DNA from: Chryseobacterium sp. FP211-J200
GTDB taxonomy: Bacteria > Bacteroidota > Bacteroidia > Flavobacteriales > Weeksellaceae
Direction: 5' to 3'
Length of the DNA: 64,000 bases
Assembly: GCF_001643375.1 (NCBI RefSeq)
Contig: NZ_LSHB01000035.1
Location: 1-64,000 of the forward strand
Under the pieces are notes generated by a model. It saw nothing but the letters and a program-made list of their open reading frames with translations. It was not told the origin of the DNA and did no database searches. Positions 8,229-16,156 of the stretch are shown in pieces (within the stretch, counting starts at the first letter, position 1; each line of letters starts with the position of its first letter). The translations under genes and the position numbers were made by a program.

Positions 8229-8280
8229 GTAAAAAGTATGCACGATTTTAAAGAATCATTAATACATTAATACTTTTTAC
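8229..8280. repeat. Inverted repeat between purM and purN
   Basis: Perfect 11-bp arms GTAAAAAGTAT (8,229-8,239) and ATACTTTTTAC (8,270-8,280) surround 30 bases. The hairpin fills most of the purM-purN gap and could act as a processing or stability element. Confidence 0.6.
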
Positions 8281-8293
8281 ATTTTACAAAATA

Positions 8294-8857
8294 ATGAAGA
8301 ACATCACCATTTTAATTTCAGGTTCAGGAACCAATCTTCAACGGATCATCGATTGCATTGACAACGGAGAAATCCGAAATGCAAGAATCATCCAAGTTAT
8401 TGCAGATAGAGAATGCTACGGACTGGAAAGAGCTCAGAAACATCAAATCCCGAATGAATTAATCAAACGCGGAAAAGACTTCTCAGAGAATCTTGAACAA
8501 ACTATTCCGGAGAATACAGACTTGATTGTTTTGGCAGGTTTTCTGTCTATTTTAAAACCGGAATTCTGTGAGAAATGGGAAGGAAAAATCATTAATATTC
8601 ATCCAGCGCTGTTACCAAAATTTGGTGGAAAAGGAATGTGGGGACATCACGTTCACAATGCGGTCATTGAAGCTGGAGAAAAAGAAAGTGGAGCAAGCGT
8701 TCATTTTGTTACTTCGGGAATCGATGAAGGCGAAGTAATTCTGCAAGGAAAATTTGAGATTAATGAATCTGATACAGCCGAAAAAGTAGCTGAAAAAGTT
8801 CATCTAGTTGAATACGACATTTTCCCGAAAGCCATTGATATAGTCTTGAATAAATGA
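8294..8857 (+). CDS. purN: Phosphoribosylglycinamide formyltransferase (GAR transformylase)
   Basis: The 187-aa protein has the PurN phosphate loop SGSGTNLQ (9-16). The catalytic triad is in place: Asn101 and His103 in NIHPALLP, and Asp144 in SGIDEGEV. It transfers the formyl group of 10-formyltetrahydrofolate to GAR, step three of purine synthesis. Length and motifs agree with the Bacteroidetes form. It sits between purM and purH in the same orientation. Confidence 0.96.
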   Translation: MKNITILISGSGTNLQRIIDCIDNGEIRNARIIQVIADRECYGLERAQKHQIPNELIKRGKDFSENLEQTIPENTDLIVLAGFLSILKPEFCEKWEGKIINIHPALLPKFGGKGMWGHHVHNAVIEAGEKESGASVHFVTSGIDEGEVILQGKFEINESDTAEKVAEKVHLVEYDIFPKAIDIVLNK

Positions 8858-8960
8858 AAATATTGAGTCAAAGTTAAAATTACATTTTGAATCACAAAGT
8901 GCTTTAATGTAATAGTTTATAAATTTTATTTATAAATAACTTTAATTAGGAAAAGAAATC

Positions 8961-8990
8961 TAATAGCTCCGTTGGAGCGAACAATTAATA
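8961..8990. repeat. Small palindromic repeat upstream of purH
   Basis: TAAT-AGCTCC-GTT-GGAGCGA-AC-AATTA forms a short hairpin flanked by TAAT/ATTA. Related hairpins of the type GCTCC-GTT-GGAGC are common between genes in this group, which is the reason for listing it; only one copy is seen here. Confidence 0.4.
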
Positions 8991-9065
8991 GAAATCCGGA
9001 GGTGAAAGAACCGGTAAATCACAGTTTGGATAAAACTGTAAAAAGTAAAATTTGAAAGAGAAGGT

Positions 9066-10583
9066 ATGAGTAAAAAGAGAGCACTTATCAGCGTATCTGA
9101 TAAAAGCGGTTTGGTGGATTTCGCAAGATTTCTCGAAGAACAGAACTATGAATTGATTTCCACTGGCGGAACATTCAAACATTTGAAAGACGCTGGTTTG
9201 AACCCAATTCAAATCGATGAAGTCACAGATTTTCCGGAAATGCTGGACGGCAGAGTGAAAACCCTGCACCCGAAAGTTCACGGCGGATTGTTGGCGGTTC
9301 GTTCCAACGAGGAACATATGAAAACCGTTCAGGAGTACGAAATCGGACTGATTGATATGGTCATCGTGAATCTTTATCCGTTTTTCGAGAACGTGAATAA
9401 GGAGATTTCTCTTGACGAAAAGGTAGAATTCATCGACATTGGTGGCCCTTCTATGTTGCGCTCTGCAGCTAAGAATTTCAATTCAGTTGTGGTTTTGACG
9501 GATGTGAATGATTACGAGATCATCAAAAACGAAATGTCAGAAAATGGTGATTCGACCATCGAAACCAGAAAGAAATTGGCCGGAAAAGTGTTCAATCTGA
9601 CTTCTGCTTATGATGCAGCCATTTCCAGAATGCTTTTGGATGAGGAATATCCAACTTACCTGAACGCATCTTATAAAAAGGTTTCAGACTTGCGATACGG
9701 CGAAAATCCGCATCAGTCGGCTGCATATTACACTTCGACTTTCGAAAATGGCGCAATGAAAGATTTTGAAATTTTGGGAGGTAAAGAATTGTCTTTCAAT
9801 AATTTGAGAGATATGGATTTGTGTTGGAAAGTTGTAAATGAGTTCAAAGATGAATTGGCTTGTTGCGCCGTAAAACATTCTACACCTTGTGGTGTTGCGG
9901 TTGGAAATTCGGCTTTGGAAACTTATACCAAAACATTCGAATGCGACCCGGTTTCCATCTTCGGCGGCATCATCGGAATGAATTATAAAGTAGATGCGGC
10001 AACGGCTGAGGAATTAAACAAAACTTTCCTTGAAATCGTGTTGGCAACGGACTTTGACGAAGATGCTTTGGAAATCCTTAGAAAAAAGAAAAACCTTAGA
10101 ATCATCAAAATCAAAAACCAGGTTACAGACAAACAAGCTTGGGTGAAAATCGATGGCGGAATGTTGGTTCAAAGCGCTGATGACCAATTCTCAGAAGATA
10201 TTAAATTAGTAACAGAAACCGCTCCAACAGACGAACAAAGAAAAGCTTTGTTGTTCTCACAAAGAGTGGTGAAATATGTAAAATCTAATGCAATTGTGGT
10301 TTCAAACGGCGTTCAGGCCATCGGAATCGGTGGTGGACAAGTGAACAGAATTTGGGCAACACAGCAAGCGATTGAAAGAGCCAAAGAGAAATTCGATGGC
10401 GAGTTGGTTTTGGCTTCGGATGCGTTTTTCCCTTTCCGAGATGTGGTGGATTTCTGCGCGCAGGAAGGCATCAAGGCGATTATTCAGCCAGGTGGAAGTA
10501 TGAGAGACAATGATTCTATCGAAGCGGCGAATGAGCATCATATCCCAATGTTGTTCACTGGAATGAGACATTTCTTGCATTGA
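9066..10583 (+). CDS. purH: Bifunctional AICAR transformylase / IMP cyclohydrolase
   Basis: The 505-aa product has the N-terminal MGS-like IMP cyclohydrolase domain ([39 protein letters not shown]). The C-terminal AICAR formyltransferase domain follows ([14 protein letters not shown], then [19 protein letters not shown] and [13 protein letters not shown]). It catalyses the last two steps of IMP synthesis. The ATG at 9,066 is preceded by GAGAAGGT, a better than average ribosome site. The product ends with the conserved MRHFLH tail, so it is complete. The 208-base gap after purN with its own palindrome may allow separate expression. Confidence 0.97.
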   Translation: MSKKRALISVSDKSGLVDFARFLEEQNYELISTGGTFKHLKDAGLNPIQIDEVTDFPEMLDGRVKTLHPKVHGGLLAVRSNEEHMKTVQEYEIGLIDMVIVNLYPFFENVNKEISLDEKVEFIDIGGPSMLRSAAKNFNSVVVLTDVNDYEIIKNEMSENGDSTIETRKKLAGKVFNLTSAYDAAISRMLLDEEYPTYLNASYKKVSDLRYGENPHQSAAYYTSTFENGAMKDFEILGGKELSFNNLRDMDLCWKVVNEFKDELACCAVKHSTPCGVAVGNSALETYTKTFECDPVSIFGGIIGMNYKVDAATAEELNKTFLEIVLATDFDEDALEILRKKKNLRIIKIKNQVTDKQAWVKIDGGMLVQSADDQFSEDIKLVTETAPTDEQRKALLFSQRVVKYVKSNAIVVSNGVQAIGIGGGQVNRIWATQQAIERAKEKFDGELVLASDAFFPFRDVVDFCAQEGIKAIIQPGGSMRDNDSIEAANEHHIPMLFTGMRHFLH

Positions 10584-10591
10584 TATTAGTT

Positions 10592-10695
10592 GGGCAGCTA
10601 TTTCCGCCTTCCGCTCCCAATCTTTTTTGCAGGCGATTTCAGTCTAAATAGAACTTTAATTTACGCAAAAAAGGATTTCCGCTCAAGTCGGGCTG
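10592..10695. repeat. Dispersed palindromic repeat, family A (copy 2)
   Basis: It starts GGGCAGCTAT and ends GTCGGGCTGC, with pairable CTTTTTTGC and GCAAAAAAGG inside, like the copy at 2,592-2,676. It begins 9 bases after the purH stop codon. A 15-base piece (GATTTCCGCTCAAGT) also appears alone at 36,433. Confidence 0.65.
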
Positions 10696-10754
10696 CAGAT
10701 TCTACATAAATCAACATTTGTACAACATTTGAAGATTGCTAAAATATAAAAGTC

Positions 10755-10827
10755 CTTCGACTCCGCTCAGGATGACAATGAAAAATATATTGTCAATTAA
10801 TAATTGTCAGGCTGAGCGGAGTCGAAG
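10755..10827. repeat. Dispersed palindromic repeat, family C (copy 1)
   Basis: Perfect 16-bp arms CTTCGACTCCGCTCAG and CTGAGCGGAGTCGAAG enclose inner TGACA and TGTCA. A diverged copy is at 15,348-15,408. Such elements are frequent between convergent or tandem genes in Flavobacteria. Confidence 0.8.
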
Positions 10828-10844
10828 CCTTTTCAAATAAAATT

Positions 10845-10880
10845 ACCCTTTCAAAGTTTGACTTCGAAAGGGTTTTCTTT
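10845..10880 (+). terminator. Intrinsic terminator of the purine cluster
   Basis: The stem ACCCTTTC / GAAAGGGT is followed by TTTTCTTTTT. It is the first U-tract hairpin after purH, beyond the two repeats. Confidence 0.75.
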
Positions 10881-11026
10881 TTAATAATTAATAAAAATTA
10901 GTCTAAAAAATTATCGTTCGTTTGATAGATTTATAATTATGTTGAGATATTGATTTTCTCGTCAATTAATTTTAAATTAATGATAAAATTTTGACTAAAA
11001 ATTCATTTTGAAATCGAAATAATATT

Positions 11027-11034
11027 TACTTTTG
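11027..11034 (+). promoter_or_regulatory. -7 box (TACTTTTG) for proline dehydrogenase
   Basis: The TAnnTTTG match ends 15 bases before the ATG at 11,050. It overlaps the in-frame TTG at 11,032, which argues against that TTG as the start. Confidence 0.6.
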
Positions 11035-11049
11035 GGACAAATTCTGGAT

Positions 11050-12216
11050 ATGAGTATTTTCAATGATACAAAGCTCGCATTTGCCGATAAAACGGATGCT
11101 CAGCTGAGAAAAGCGTATTGGATGTTCAAGGCAATTGAACAGCCTGCATTGACGAATATTGGCGTTTCACTGCTTAATTTCACCGTTAAGAACAATTTCC
11201 CGTTCGTGGACGGCATCGTGAAGCAAACTTTATTCGAGCAGTTTTGTGGTGGCGAAACCCGAGAGGAAAGTATGTCTGTGGTAAAACAGATGTTCAAACG
11301 TGGCGTTGGAAGCATTTTCGATTACTCGATTGAAGGAAAAGAAGAAGAGGAAGTTTTTGATGCGGTTTGCAAGGAAATCAAAGATATCATCAGGTTTTCT
11401 GTTGGTAATCCGGCGATTCCGTTTATCGTTTTCAAACCGACTGCTTTTGGGAGAATCGATATTTATGAAGAAGTGGGGAAAGGCAAAGAACTCACAACCA
11501 GCCAAAAAGAAGAATGGAATAGAGTAGTGACCCGTTTCGACGAAGTTTGCAAACTCTGTTTCGAGAACAACAAAAAAGTGATGGTTGACGCCGAAGAATC
11601 CTGGATGCAAGACGCCGCCGACCAACTTTGTGAGGAGATGATGGAAAAGTACAATCAGGAAAAACCCATCGTTTGGAACACCATCCAAATGTACAGAACC
11701 GGCCGTCTGGAATATATGAATGCGCATCTGGAAAGAGCTAAAGTAAAAGGCTATTCCATTGGCTATAAGATAGTTCGCGGCGCTTATATGGAGAAGGAAA
11801 GAAAAAGAGCCGAAGAACTGAATTACCCAGACCCGATCCAGCCGAACAAACAGGCTTCCGACGATAATTACAACGCAGGAATTGATTTTGTGATGGCGAA
11901 TCTCGATAAGGTTTCAGCATTTTTCGGAACACACAACGAGAAATCCTCCGAATTGGTGATGGATAAAATGCAAGCCAACAATCTGGAGCACGACAATCCG
12001 CACATTTATTTTGGACAGCTTTACGGGATGAGTGATAACATTACTTATTATTTGGCAGACCAACATTATAACGTTGCAAAATACCTTCCGTATGGACCTG
12101 TAAAAGATGTTGTTCCATATCTTACCAGAAGAGCGCAGGAAAATACTTCTGTTGCCGGACAAACTGGGAGAGAGCTTGGTTTGATTGGTAAGGAATTGAA
12201 GAGAAGAAAAAAATAA
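11050..12216 (+). CDS. Proline dehydrogenase (monofunctional)
   Basis: The 388-aa protein is a stand-alone FAD-dependent PRODH. Motifs of the beta8/alpha8 barrel are visible: FKPTAFGRID, MVDAEESWMQDAADQL, YKIVRGAYMEKERKRA (substrate-binding Arg/Tyr region), FFGTHNEKSS, FGQLYGMSDN and KYLPYGPVKDVVPYLTRRAQEN (substrate-binding arginines). It oxidises proline to pyrroline-5-carboxylate and passes electrons to the membrane quinone pool. Its partner P5C dehydrogenase is at 16,157-17,782, not fused as in PutA and not adjacent. The start at 11,050 (MSIFNDTK) is chosen because the promoter box covers the upstream in-frame TTG. Confidence 0.93.
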   Translation: MSIFNDTKLAFADKTDAQLRKAYWMFKAIEQPALTNIGVSLLNFTVKNNFPFVDGIVKQTLFEQFCGGETREESMSVVKQMFKRGVGSIFDYSIEGKEEEEVFDAVCKEIKDIIRFSVGNPAIPFIVFKPTAFGRIDIYEEVGKGKELTTSQKEEWNRVVTRFDEVCKLCFENNKKVMVDAEESWMQDAADQLCEEMMEKYNQEKPIVWNTIQMYRTGRLEYMNAHLERAKVKGYSIGYKIVRGAYMEKERKRAEELNYPDPIQPNKQASDDNYNAGIDFVMANLDKVSAFFGTHNEKSSELVMDKMQANNLEHDNPHIYFGQLYGMSDNITYYLADQHYNVAKYLPYGPVKDVVPYLTRRAQENTSVAGQTGRELGLIGKELKRRKK

Positions 12217-12239
12217 TTTGTATTTATCGAATATTCTAC

Positions 12240-12270
12240 AAAGACTGTCTGTTGATGGTCTTTTTTTATT
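12240..12270 (+). terminator. Intrinsic terminator of proline dehydrogenase
   Basis: A 6-bp stem AAAGAC / GTCTTT with a long loop leads into T7. It is a weak stem but well placed. Confidence 0.5.
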
Positions 12271-12350
12271 TATTGACCATCGTTGTAATGTTGTTTTAAT
12301 TATTAATATATTGTTAAATTTTATATATTATTATTTTATTCATAATTTAT

Positions 12351-12358
12351 TATATTTG
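12351..12358 (+). promoter_or_regulatory. -7 box (TATATTTG) for the T9SS protein gene
   Basis: An exact TAnnTTTG match lies 29 bases before the start at 12,388, in very AT-rich DNA. Confidence 0.5.
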
Positions 12359-12387
12359 TTTAATGAATTTTTAAAAATATATGCATT

Positions 12388-13404
12388 ATGAGAAAAACTT
12401 TACTTTTTGCTGCATCTTTAATTGTAGCTAACAATTATGCACAATCCTTAAGTAATGGAGGATTAAGTACCGGAGCAACCACAAAAAGTGGGGTTGCTGC
12501 ACCAACAGGCTATACATGGTCTGAGTTGCAGAATAATACAGGCAATGCGACTGAGTCTAATACGAGTTTGGGTTTAGGTGGAACATATTCATCAGCAACT
12601 ACAAGTTTTTTTCTTGCAGATGATTTTACCGTTCCTACCGGTGTGAGTTGGGAAATAAGTAAAATAGATTTTTTTGCCTATCAAACAAATTATGCTGGAT
12701 CCACATCACCATTCAATACGGTTAGAGTCAATATTTTCAGCTCAGACCCTTCAGTTTCAGGAGCGACAAGTGTTTTCGGAGATGATACGACCAATAGATT
12801 TGGTTCTAGTGTAGATTCCAACATCTACAGGACAGGTAATACCACAGTTCCTGTTACAACGGCTCCTGGTACCACTCGAAAAATATGGAAGGTAACAGCC
12901 AACACGCCAGTTACGCTAACGGCGGGTACATATTGGATCAAGTATCAATTACAAAATGTAGTGACGGCAAACGCAGGATTTTTACCACCCGTTAGTATTG
13001 TGGGTAATCGAGGATTGCCTAGTTTTAATGGAAAACAATTTGATGCTATTGGAGGTACATGGACTTCTATCGTAGATGCAGGAAATCCAACTACAGCACC
13101 AGATTATCCTTTAGACATGCCTTTTGTGATTACTTACACTTCTACAACCCTAGGTGTGACAGAGACTTTGCAATACGATAATAGAATACAGGTTTATCCA
13201 AACCCGGTAAGAGAAATATTCAGGATCAACAATCCTGAGAAACTTCAAATCTCTAGTGTTGAAGTTCTAGATGTTTCAGGTAGAGTTGTGAAAACGTTGA
13301 AAGGTGCAGAACAATTTGATGTTTCAGATCTTGCAAAAGGCACTTATATGTTGAAGATCAAAAGCAATGCAACAACGAAAGTGACGAAGCTTATAAAAGA
13401 GTAA
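12388..13404 (+). CDS. Secreted T9SS-sorted protein of unknown function
   Basis: The 338-aa protein has a signal peptide (about 1-19, ending NNYAQ), a single beta-rich Thr/Ser/Gly domain, and a type A T9SS C-terminal sorting domain starting at VYPNPVREIF and ending KVTKLIKE. The central part (ADDFTVPTGVSWEISKIDFFAYQ, then TYWIKYQLQN) resembles jelly-roll, carbohydrate-binding-like domains of flavobacterial surface proteins, but I cannot name a family. It should be exported and anchored on the cell surface or released. It is monocistronic, with its own promoter box and a strong terminator. The base composition is more AT-rich than the neighbouring housekeeping genes. Confidence 0.75.
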   Translation: MRKTLLFAASLIVANNYAQSLSNGGLSTGATTKSGVAAPTGYTWSELQNNTGNATESNTSLGLGGTYSSATTSFFLADDFTVPTGVSWEISKIDFFAYQTNYAGSTSPFNTVRVNIFSSDPSVSGATSVFGDDTTNRFGSSVDSNIYRTGNTTVPVTTAPGTTRKIWKVTANTPVTLTAGTYWIKYQLQNVVTANAGFLPPVSIVGNRGLPSFNGKQFDAIGGTWTSIVDAGNPTTAPDYPLDMPFVITYTSTTLGVTETLQYDNRIQVYPNPVREIFRINNPEKLQISSVEVLDVSGRVVKTLKGAEQFDVSDLAKGTYMLKIKSNATTKVTKLIKE

Positions 13405-13422
13405 CCTTAATTATTTTAATAG

Positions 13423-13448
13423 AAAAATCCGCTGTGAGGCGGATTTTT
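13423..13448. terminator. Bidirectional terminator between convergent genes
   Basis: Perfect 10-bp arms AAAAATCCGC / GCGGATTTTT with a 6-base loop. It serves the T9SS gene on the plus strand and the GYF_2 gene on the minus strand. Confidence 0.9.
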
Positions 13449-13462
13449 AAATAATAAATAAA

Positions 13463-14230
13463 TTAAGATTTATTTGCTTTTACAAAATTTGCAAATTTGA
13501 TTAGTAAAAAAACAACTAATAAAAAGATTGTAGAGATAAAGGAAATTTGACCTGCATCATTTCTGATTTTAATCCTCGCAATTTCAGGATAAAAATCCAT
13601 TGCCCGATTGTGTTGTAAACATCTTATTTCATTATATATTTTATTTAACTCAACATTGGAAAAGTTAGTTTCGTTATCTCCCCAATAAGAGTTAAAGGAT
13701 GTTTTAATTTCTTCTATAATCTCATTTTTCGATGATAGGAAAAATTCTAATTCATAATCTCTGGTAAGGAGATTACTTTTCTCAAGAAAAAAATATTCCT
13801 CACTTGATAGTTGACAAAATTTATCAGTTGGATGTCCAAATTCTTTTAAATGAGTTTCTATATTTTCTTCACATAATGATAAACCATTATCAAAATTGGA
13901 ATTATTTGCCATAAAAAGATATAATAAAGCAAAAATAGAGAATCCAATCAATGTAAATATACCCAAAAATTTAAGTACATGAATTGTGAAATTCGAGATA
14001 TCAGTCTTTACTTTTTTTTCAAATTTTGAAATTTCTTTAGGTGCTTGTGGAGCGATTGGGCTTCCGAAATTATACTCATCTTTTAAGCTAGAAATTTTTT
14101 CCCATTTCTCTAATCCGTCAAACCAAACGAATGTATTTTGATGAACATTATACTTTCCAATATCAGTGATTTTAATCGGACCCTTTTTAATGTCATTTTC
14201 TAAATAAAATAATTCCGAAATTTGTTTCAT
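13463..14230 (-). CDS. Membrane protein with N-terminal GYF_2 (DUF4339-like) domain
   Basis: The 255-aa protein starts with a GYF_2-type domain (about 8-50: FYLENDIKKGPIKI, then TFVWFDGLEKWEKI), the short aromatic module that usually sits in front of membrane segments. One transmembrane helix is near 88-108 (FLGIFTLIGFSIFALLYLF) and a second near the C-terminus (STIFLLVVFLLIKFANFV). The region between them is polar and should face the periplasm. Function unknown; GYF_2 domains are thought to bind proteins. The gene lies downstream of, and on the same strand as, the NTF2-like gene with a 46-base gap, so the two may be co-transcribed. Confidence 0.7.
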   Translation of the reverse strand: MKQISELFYLENDIKKGPIKITDIGKYNVHQNTFVWFDGLEKWEKISSLKDEYNFGSPIAPQAPKEISKFEKKVKTDISNFTIHVLKFLGIFTLIGFSIFALLYLFMANNSNFDNGLSLCEENIETHLKEFGHPTDKFCQLSSEEYFFLEKSNLLTRDYELEFFLSSKNEIIEEIKTSFNSYWGDNETNFSNVELNKIYNEIRCLQHNRAMDFYPEIARIKIRNDAGQISFISTIFLLVVFLLIKFANFVKANKS

Positions 14231-14276
14231 AAATTTTTTTGAATGAAATATTGCTATTAGTTTTTATTTTTTAATT

Positions 14277-14717
14277 TTATTTCTTCTCCGCCTTCACAGC
14301 CTGTCTCGCCAACAACTTCCAACCACTTTTCGTCTTAGACCAAACGTATAAAATATCAAGATTCACAACTGCTGGTTCTTTTCCAAGGTCTGCTGTTTTT
14401 CCGTACAAGTGATTGCGGACAATGGCTGTTTTATCAACAATTTGAATCGATTGATTTGTGTTTTCGATAGTCAGGAAATTGGATTGTTTGCTGACCAATT
14501 TTTCTACGAATTCTTTTGCATTATCAATGTGAGCACTAGAATGTCCGTACGTTAGTTCAGGTAGAATTAGAGATTCTAAAATGGTTTTGTCGCCGCTGAT
14601 CATTGCGAGTCTCAATTTTTCTGAAGCGTCAATAACGGCTTGTTGGTCATTGTTTTTCTGTGCAAACATCATTGATACGGTTAAAAAGCTGAATGCTATT
14701 AATAATTTCTTGATCAT
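14277..14717 (-). CDS. Secreted SnoaL/NTF2-like (DUF4440-type) protein
   Basis: The 146-aa protein has a signal peptide (about 1-19, MIKKLLIAFSFLTVSMMFAQ). The mature part looks like one cone-shaped NTF2-like domain: an initial helix (AVIDASEKLRLAMISGDKTILESLI), the typical turn LTYGHSSAHIDNAKEFVE, and strands IVRNHLYGKT and YVWSKTKSGWKLLARQAV. Such proteins bind small ligands or act as enzymes, but nothing here fixes the substrate. The predicted location is the periplasm. A -7 box (TATCTTTG) sits 23 bases upstream. Confidence 0.75.
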   Translation of the reverse strand: MIKKLLIAFSFLTVSMMFAQKNNDQQAVIDASEKLRLAMISGDKTILESLILPELTYGHSSAHIDNAKEFVEKLVSKQSNFLTIENTNQSIQIVDKTAIVRNHLYGKTADLGKEPAVVNLDILYVWSKTKSGWKLLARQAVKAEKK

Positions 14718-14740
14718 AATTATAATATTAATTTCTAATT

Positions 14741-14748
14741 CAAAGATA
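14741..14748 (-). promoter_or_regulatory. -7 box (TATCTTTG) for the NTF2-like gene
   Basis: CAAAGATA on the plus strand gives TATCTTTG on the minus strand, 23 bases before the start codon at 14,717. Confidence 0.55.
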
Positions 14749-14813
14749 ATGAAGTTTCCTGTGAATTCTTATTGAACTTATTTTCTATCTTTATTTGATA
14801 AATTATTTAGATT

Positions 14814-15332
14814 TTGAATCCAATTCTTGATATTGTTGTTCGCTCACTTGCAGTTTACTTTTTTATGGTCATTGCCGTAAGGGTTTTCGGGAAAAATCAA
14901 TTGTCACAGCTTAATGCGGGCGATGTGATTCTTTTGCTTTTGATAAGTAATGCAGTCCAAAATGCGATGGTCGGTTCCAACAGCAGTTTGGAAGGCGGAA
15001 TTGTCGCCGCTTTGGTTTTGTTTGCAGCGAATTTTGTAGTGAAGAAATTCATTTTCAAAGATCAGAAAATCAAAGAACTGATAGAAGATCATCCTTATAT
15101 TTTGGTCAAAGATGGGGTAGTGTATCCTGAGATTTTAAAGAAAGTCTCCATTTCCGAAGATGAACTGGAAGAAGCAGTTCACGAACACGGCATCGAAAAT
15201 GTTTCTGATGTGAAGCTGGCAATTCTGGAAGTTGATGGAGATATTAGTGTGATTTCGACTGATAAAAATACCGAACAGACACATTATTCCAGACATAAGA
15301 TTAAGATGAAGCGGAAGTTTAGGAATCAATAA
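14814..15332 (+). CDS. DUF421 (YetF-type) membrane protein
   Basis: The 172-aa protein has three transmembrane segments in the first 80 residues (IVVRSLAVYFFMVIAVRVFG, VILLLLISNAVQNAM, GGIVAALVLFAANFVV), with the family signature GKNQLSQLNAGDVILLLLISNA. The cytoplasmic DUF421 domain follows (HPYILVKDGVVYPEILKK, then AILEVDGDISVI). The start must be TTG at 14,814, because an in-frame TAG lies at 14,808 and no ATG fits the conserved N-terminus. The molecular role of the family is unknown; it is an inner-membrane protein often linked to stress. It stands alone here. Confidence 0.85.
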   Translation: MNPILDIVVRSLAVYFFMVIAVRVFGKNQLSQLNAGDVILLLLISNAVQNAMVGSNSSLEGGIVAALVLFAANFVVKKFIFKDQKIKELIEDHPYILVKDGVVYPEILKKVSISEDELEEAVHEHGIENVSDVKLAILEVDGDISVISTDKNTEQTHYSRHKIKMKRKFRNQ

Positions 15333-15347
15333 AGCATATTAAAAACA

Positions 15348-15408
15348 CTTCGACTCCGCTCAGTGTGACAAAGTTTAGTTAACAATGTCAGTCCGAGCAG
15401 AGTCGAAG
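15348..15408. repeat. Dispersed palindromic repeat, family C (copy 2)
   Basis: CTTCGACTCCGCTCAG-TGTGACA at one end pairs with TGTCAGTCCGAGCAGAGTCGAAG at the other. It is slightly diverged from the copy at 10,755-10,827. It fills the gap between the convergent DUF421 and nicotinamidase genes and could terminate both. Confidence 0.75.
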
Positions 15409-15429
15409 ACTTTTAAATATAGGTTGAAT

Positions 15430-16035
15430 TTACGCTAAAATAGTAATTCCTTTTTCAGCTAAATCATAAATCGTGTTTCTTGCACTGTCCGGTTTTACAT
15501 TCACGGCTTTCGTTCCGTTGAAGTGCAGACAAGTGACAAACCCAGCATTGAAAGCATCGATTGCTGTAAATTTGACGCAATAATCCAAAGCCAAACCAAC
15601 AATCTCAACCAATTGGATGTCGTGATATTTCAAATAATCTTCCAATCCCGTTTTCATAAAATGATTGTTGTCCTGAAAACCGCTGTAGCTGTCGATTTCA
15701 ACATTTTTACCTTTTTGGATGACGTGTGTCACTTTCTCACGGTTCAAATCCTTATGAAATTCCGCTCCGAAAGTTCCCTGAATACAATGGTCTGGCCACA
15801 TGAATTGGGAAACGCCATTTAGATTGATTGTCTCGCCAACGTTTTTTCCATTGTTGGACGCGAAACTTTTATGATCTGCAGGATGCCAATCTTGGGTGAG
15901 AATGATCTCGTCATATTGATTGTCCTCAATCAGACCATTGATGTATGGAATGATGTTGTTTGCTTCTGGAACTGCCAAAGCGCCGCCTTCGCAAAAGTCG
16001 TTTTGCACGTCAACTATGATTAATGCTTTCTTCAT
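15430..16035 (-). CDS. pncA: Nicotinamidase
   Basis: The 201-aa isochorismatase-fold protein has the nicotinamidase catalytic triad Asp9 (IIVDVQNDF), Lys108 (IQKGK) and Cys153 (LALDYCVKFTA). The metal ligands are Asp49, His51 and His55 in TQDWHPADH. It hydrolyses nicotinamide to nicotinate for NAD salvage in the cytoplasm, and would also activate pyrazinamide. The length fits the E. coli-type enzyme. It lies 121 bases downstream of P5C dehydrogenase on the same strand, with a palindromic repeat between, so co-transcription is uncertain. Confidence 0.93.
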   Translation of the reverse strand: MKKALIIVDVQNDFCEGGALAVPEANNIIPYINGLIEDNQYDEIILTQDWHPADHKSFASNNGKNVGETINLNGVSQFMWPDHCIQGTFGAEFHKDLNREKVTHVIQKGKNVEIDSYSGFQDNNHFMKTGLEDYLKYHDIQLVEIVGLALDYCVKFTAIDAFNAGFVTCLHFNGTKAVNVKPDSARNTIYDLAEKGITILA

Positions 16036-16074
16036 GTTATTACTTTTTGATGATAGGTTTTAAAATACAAATTG

Positions 16075-16133
16075 CCATTCTGAAAGAATCTTGCCAATGA
16101 TGAAATTAGCGTTCAGATTCCTGCGGAATGACA
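16075..16133. repeat. Imperfect palindromic repeat, family D
   Basis: CATTCTGAAAGAATCTTGCC on one side faces GATTCCTGCGGAATGACA on the other, giving imperfect arms. This resembles the widespread flavobacterial element built on GAATC and GGAATGAC, but only one copy is seen here. Confidence 0.5.
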
Positions 16134-16156
16134 ATTTGACTTAATTTATATGAAAA

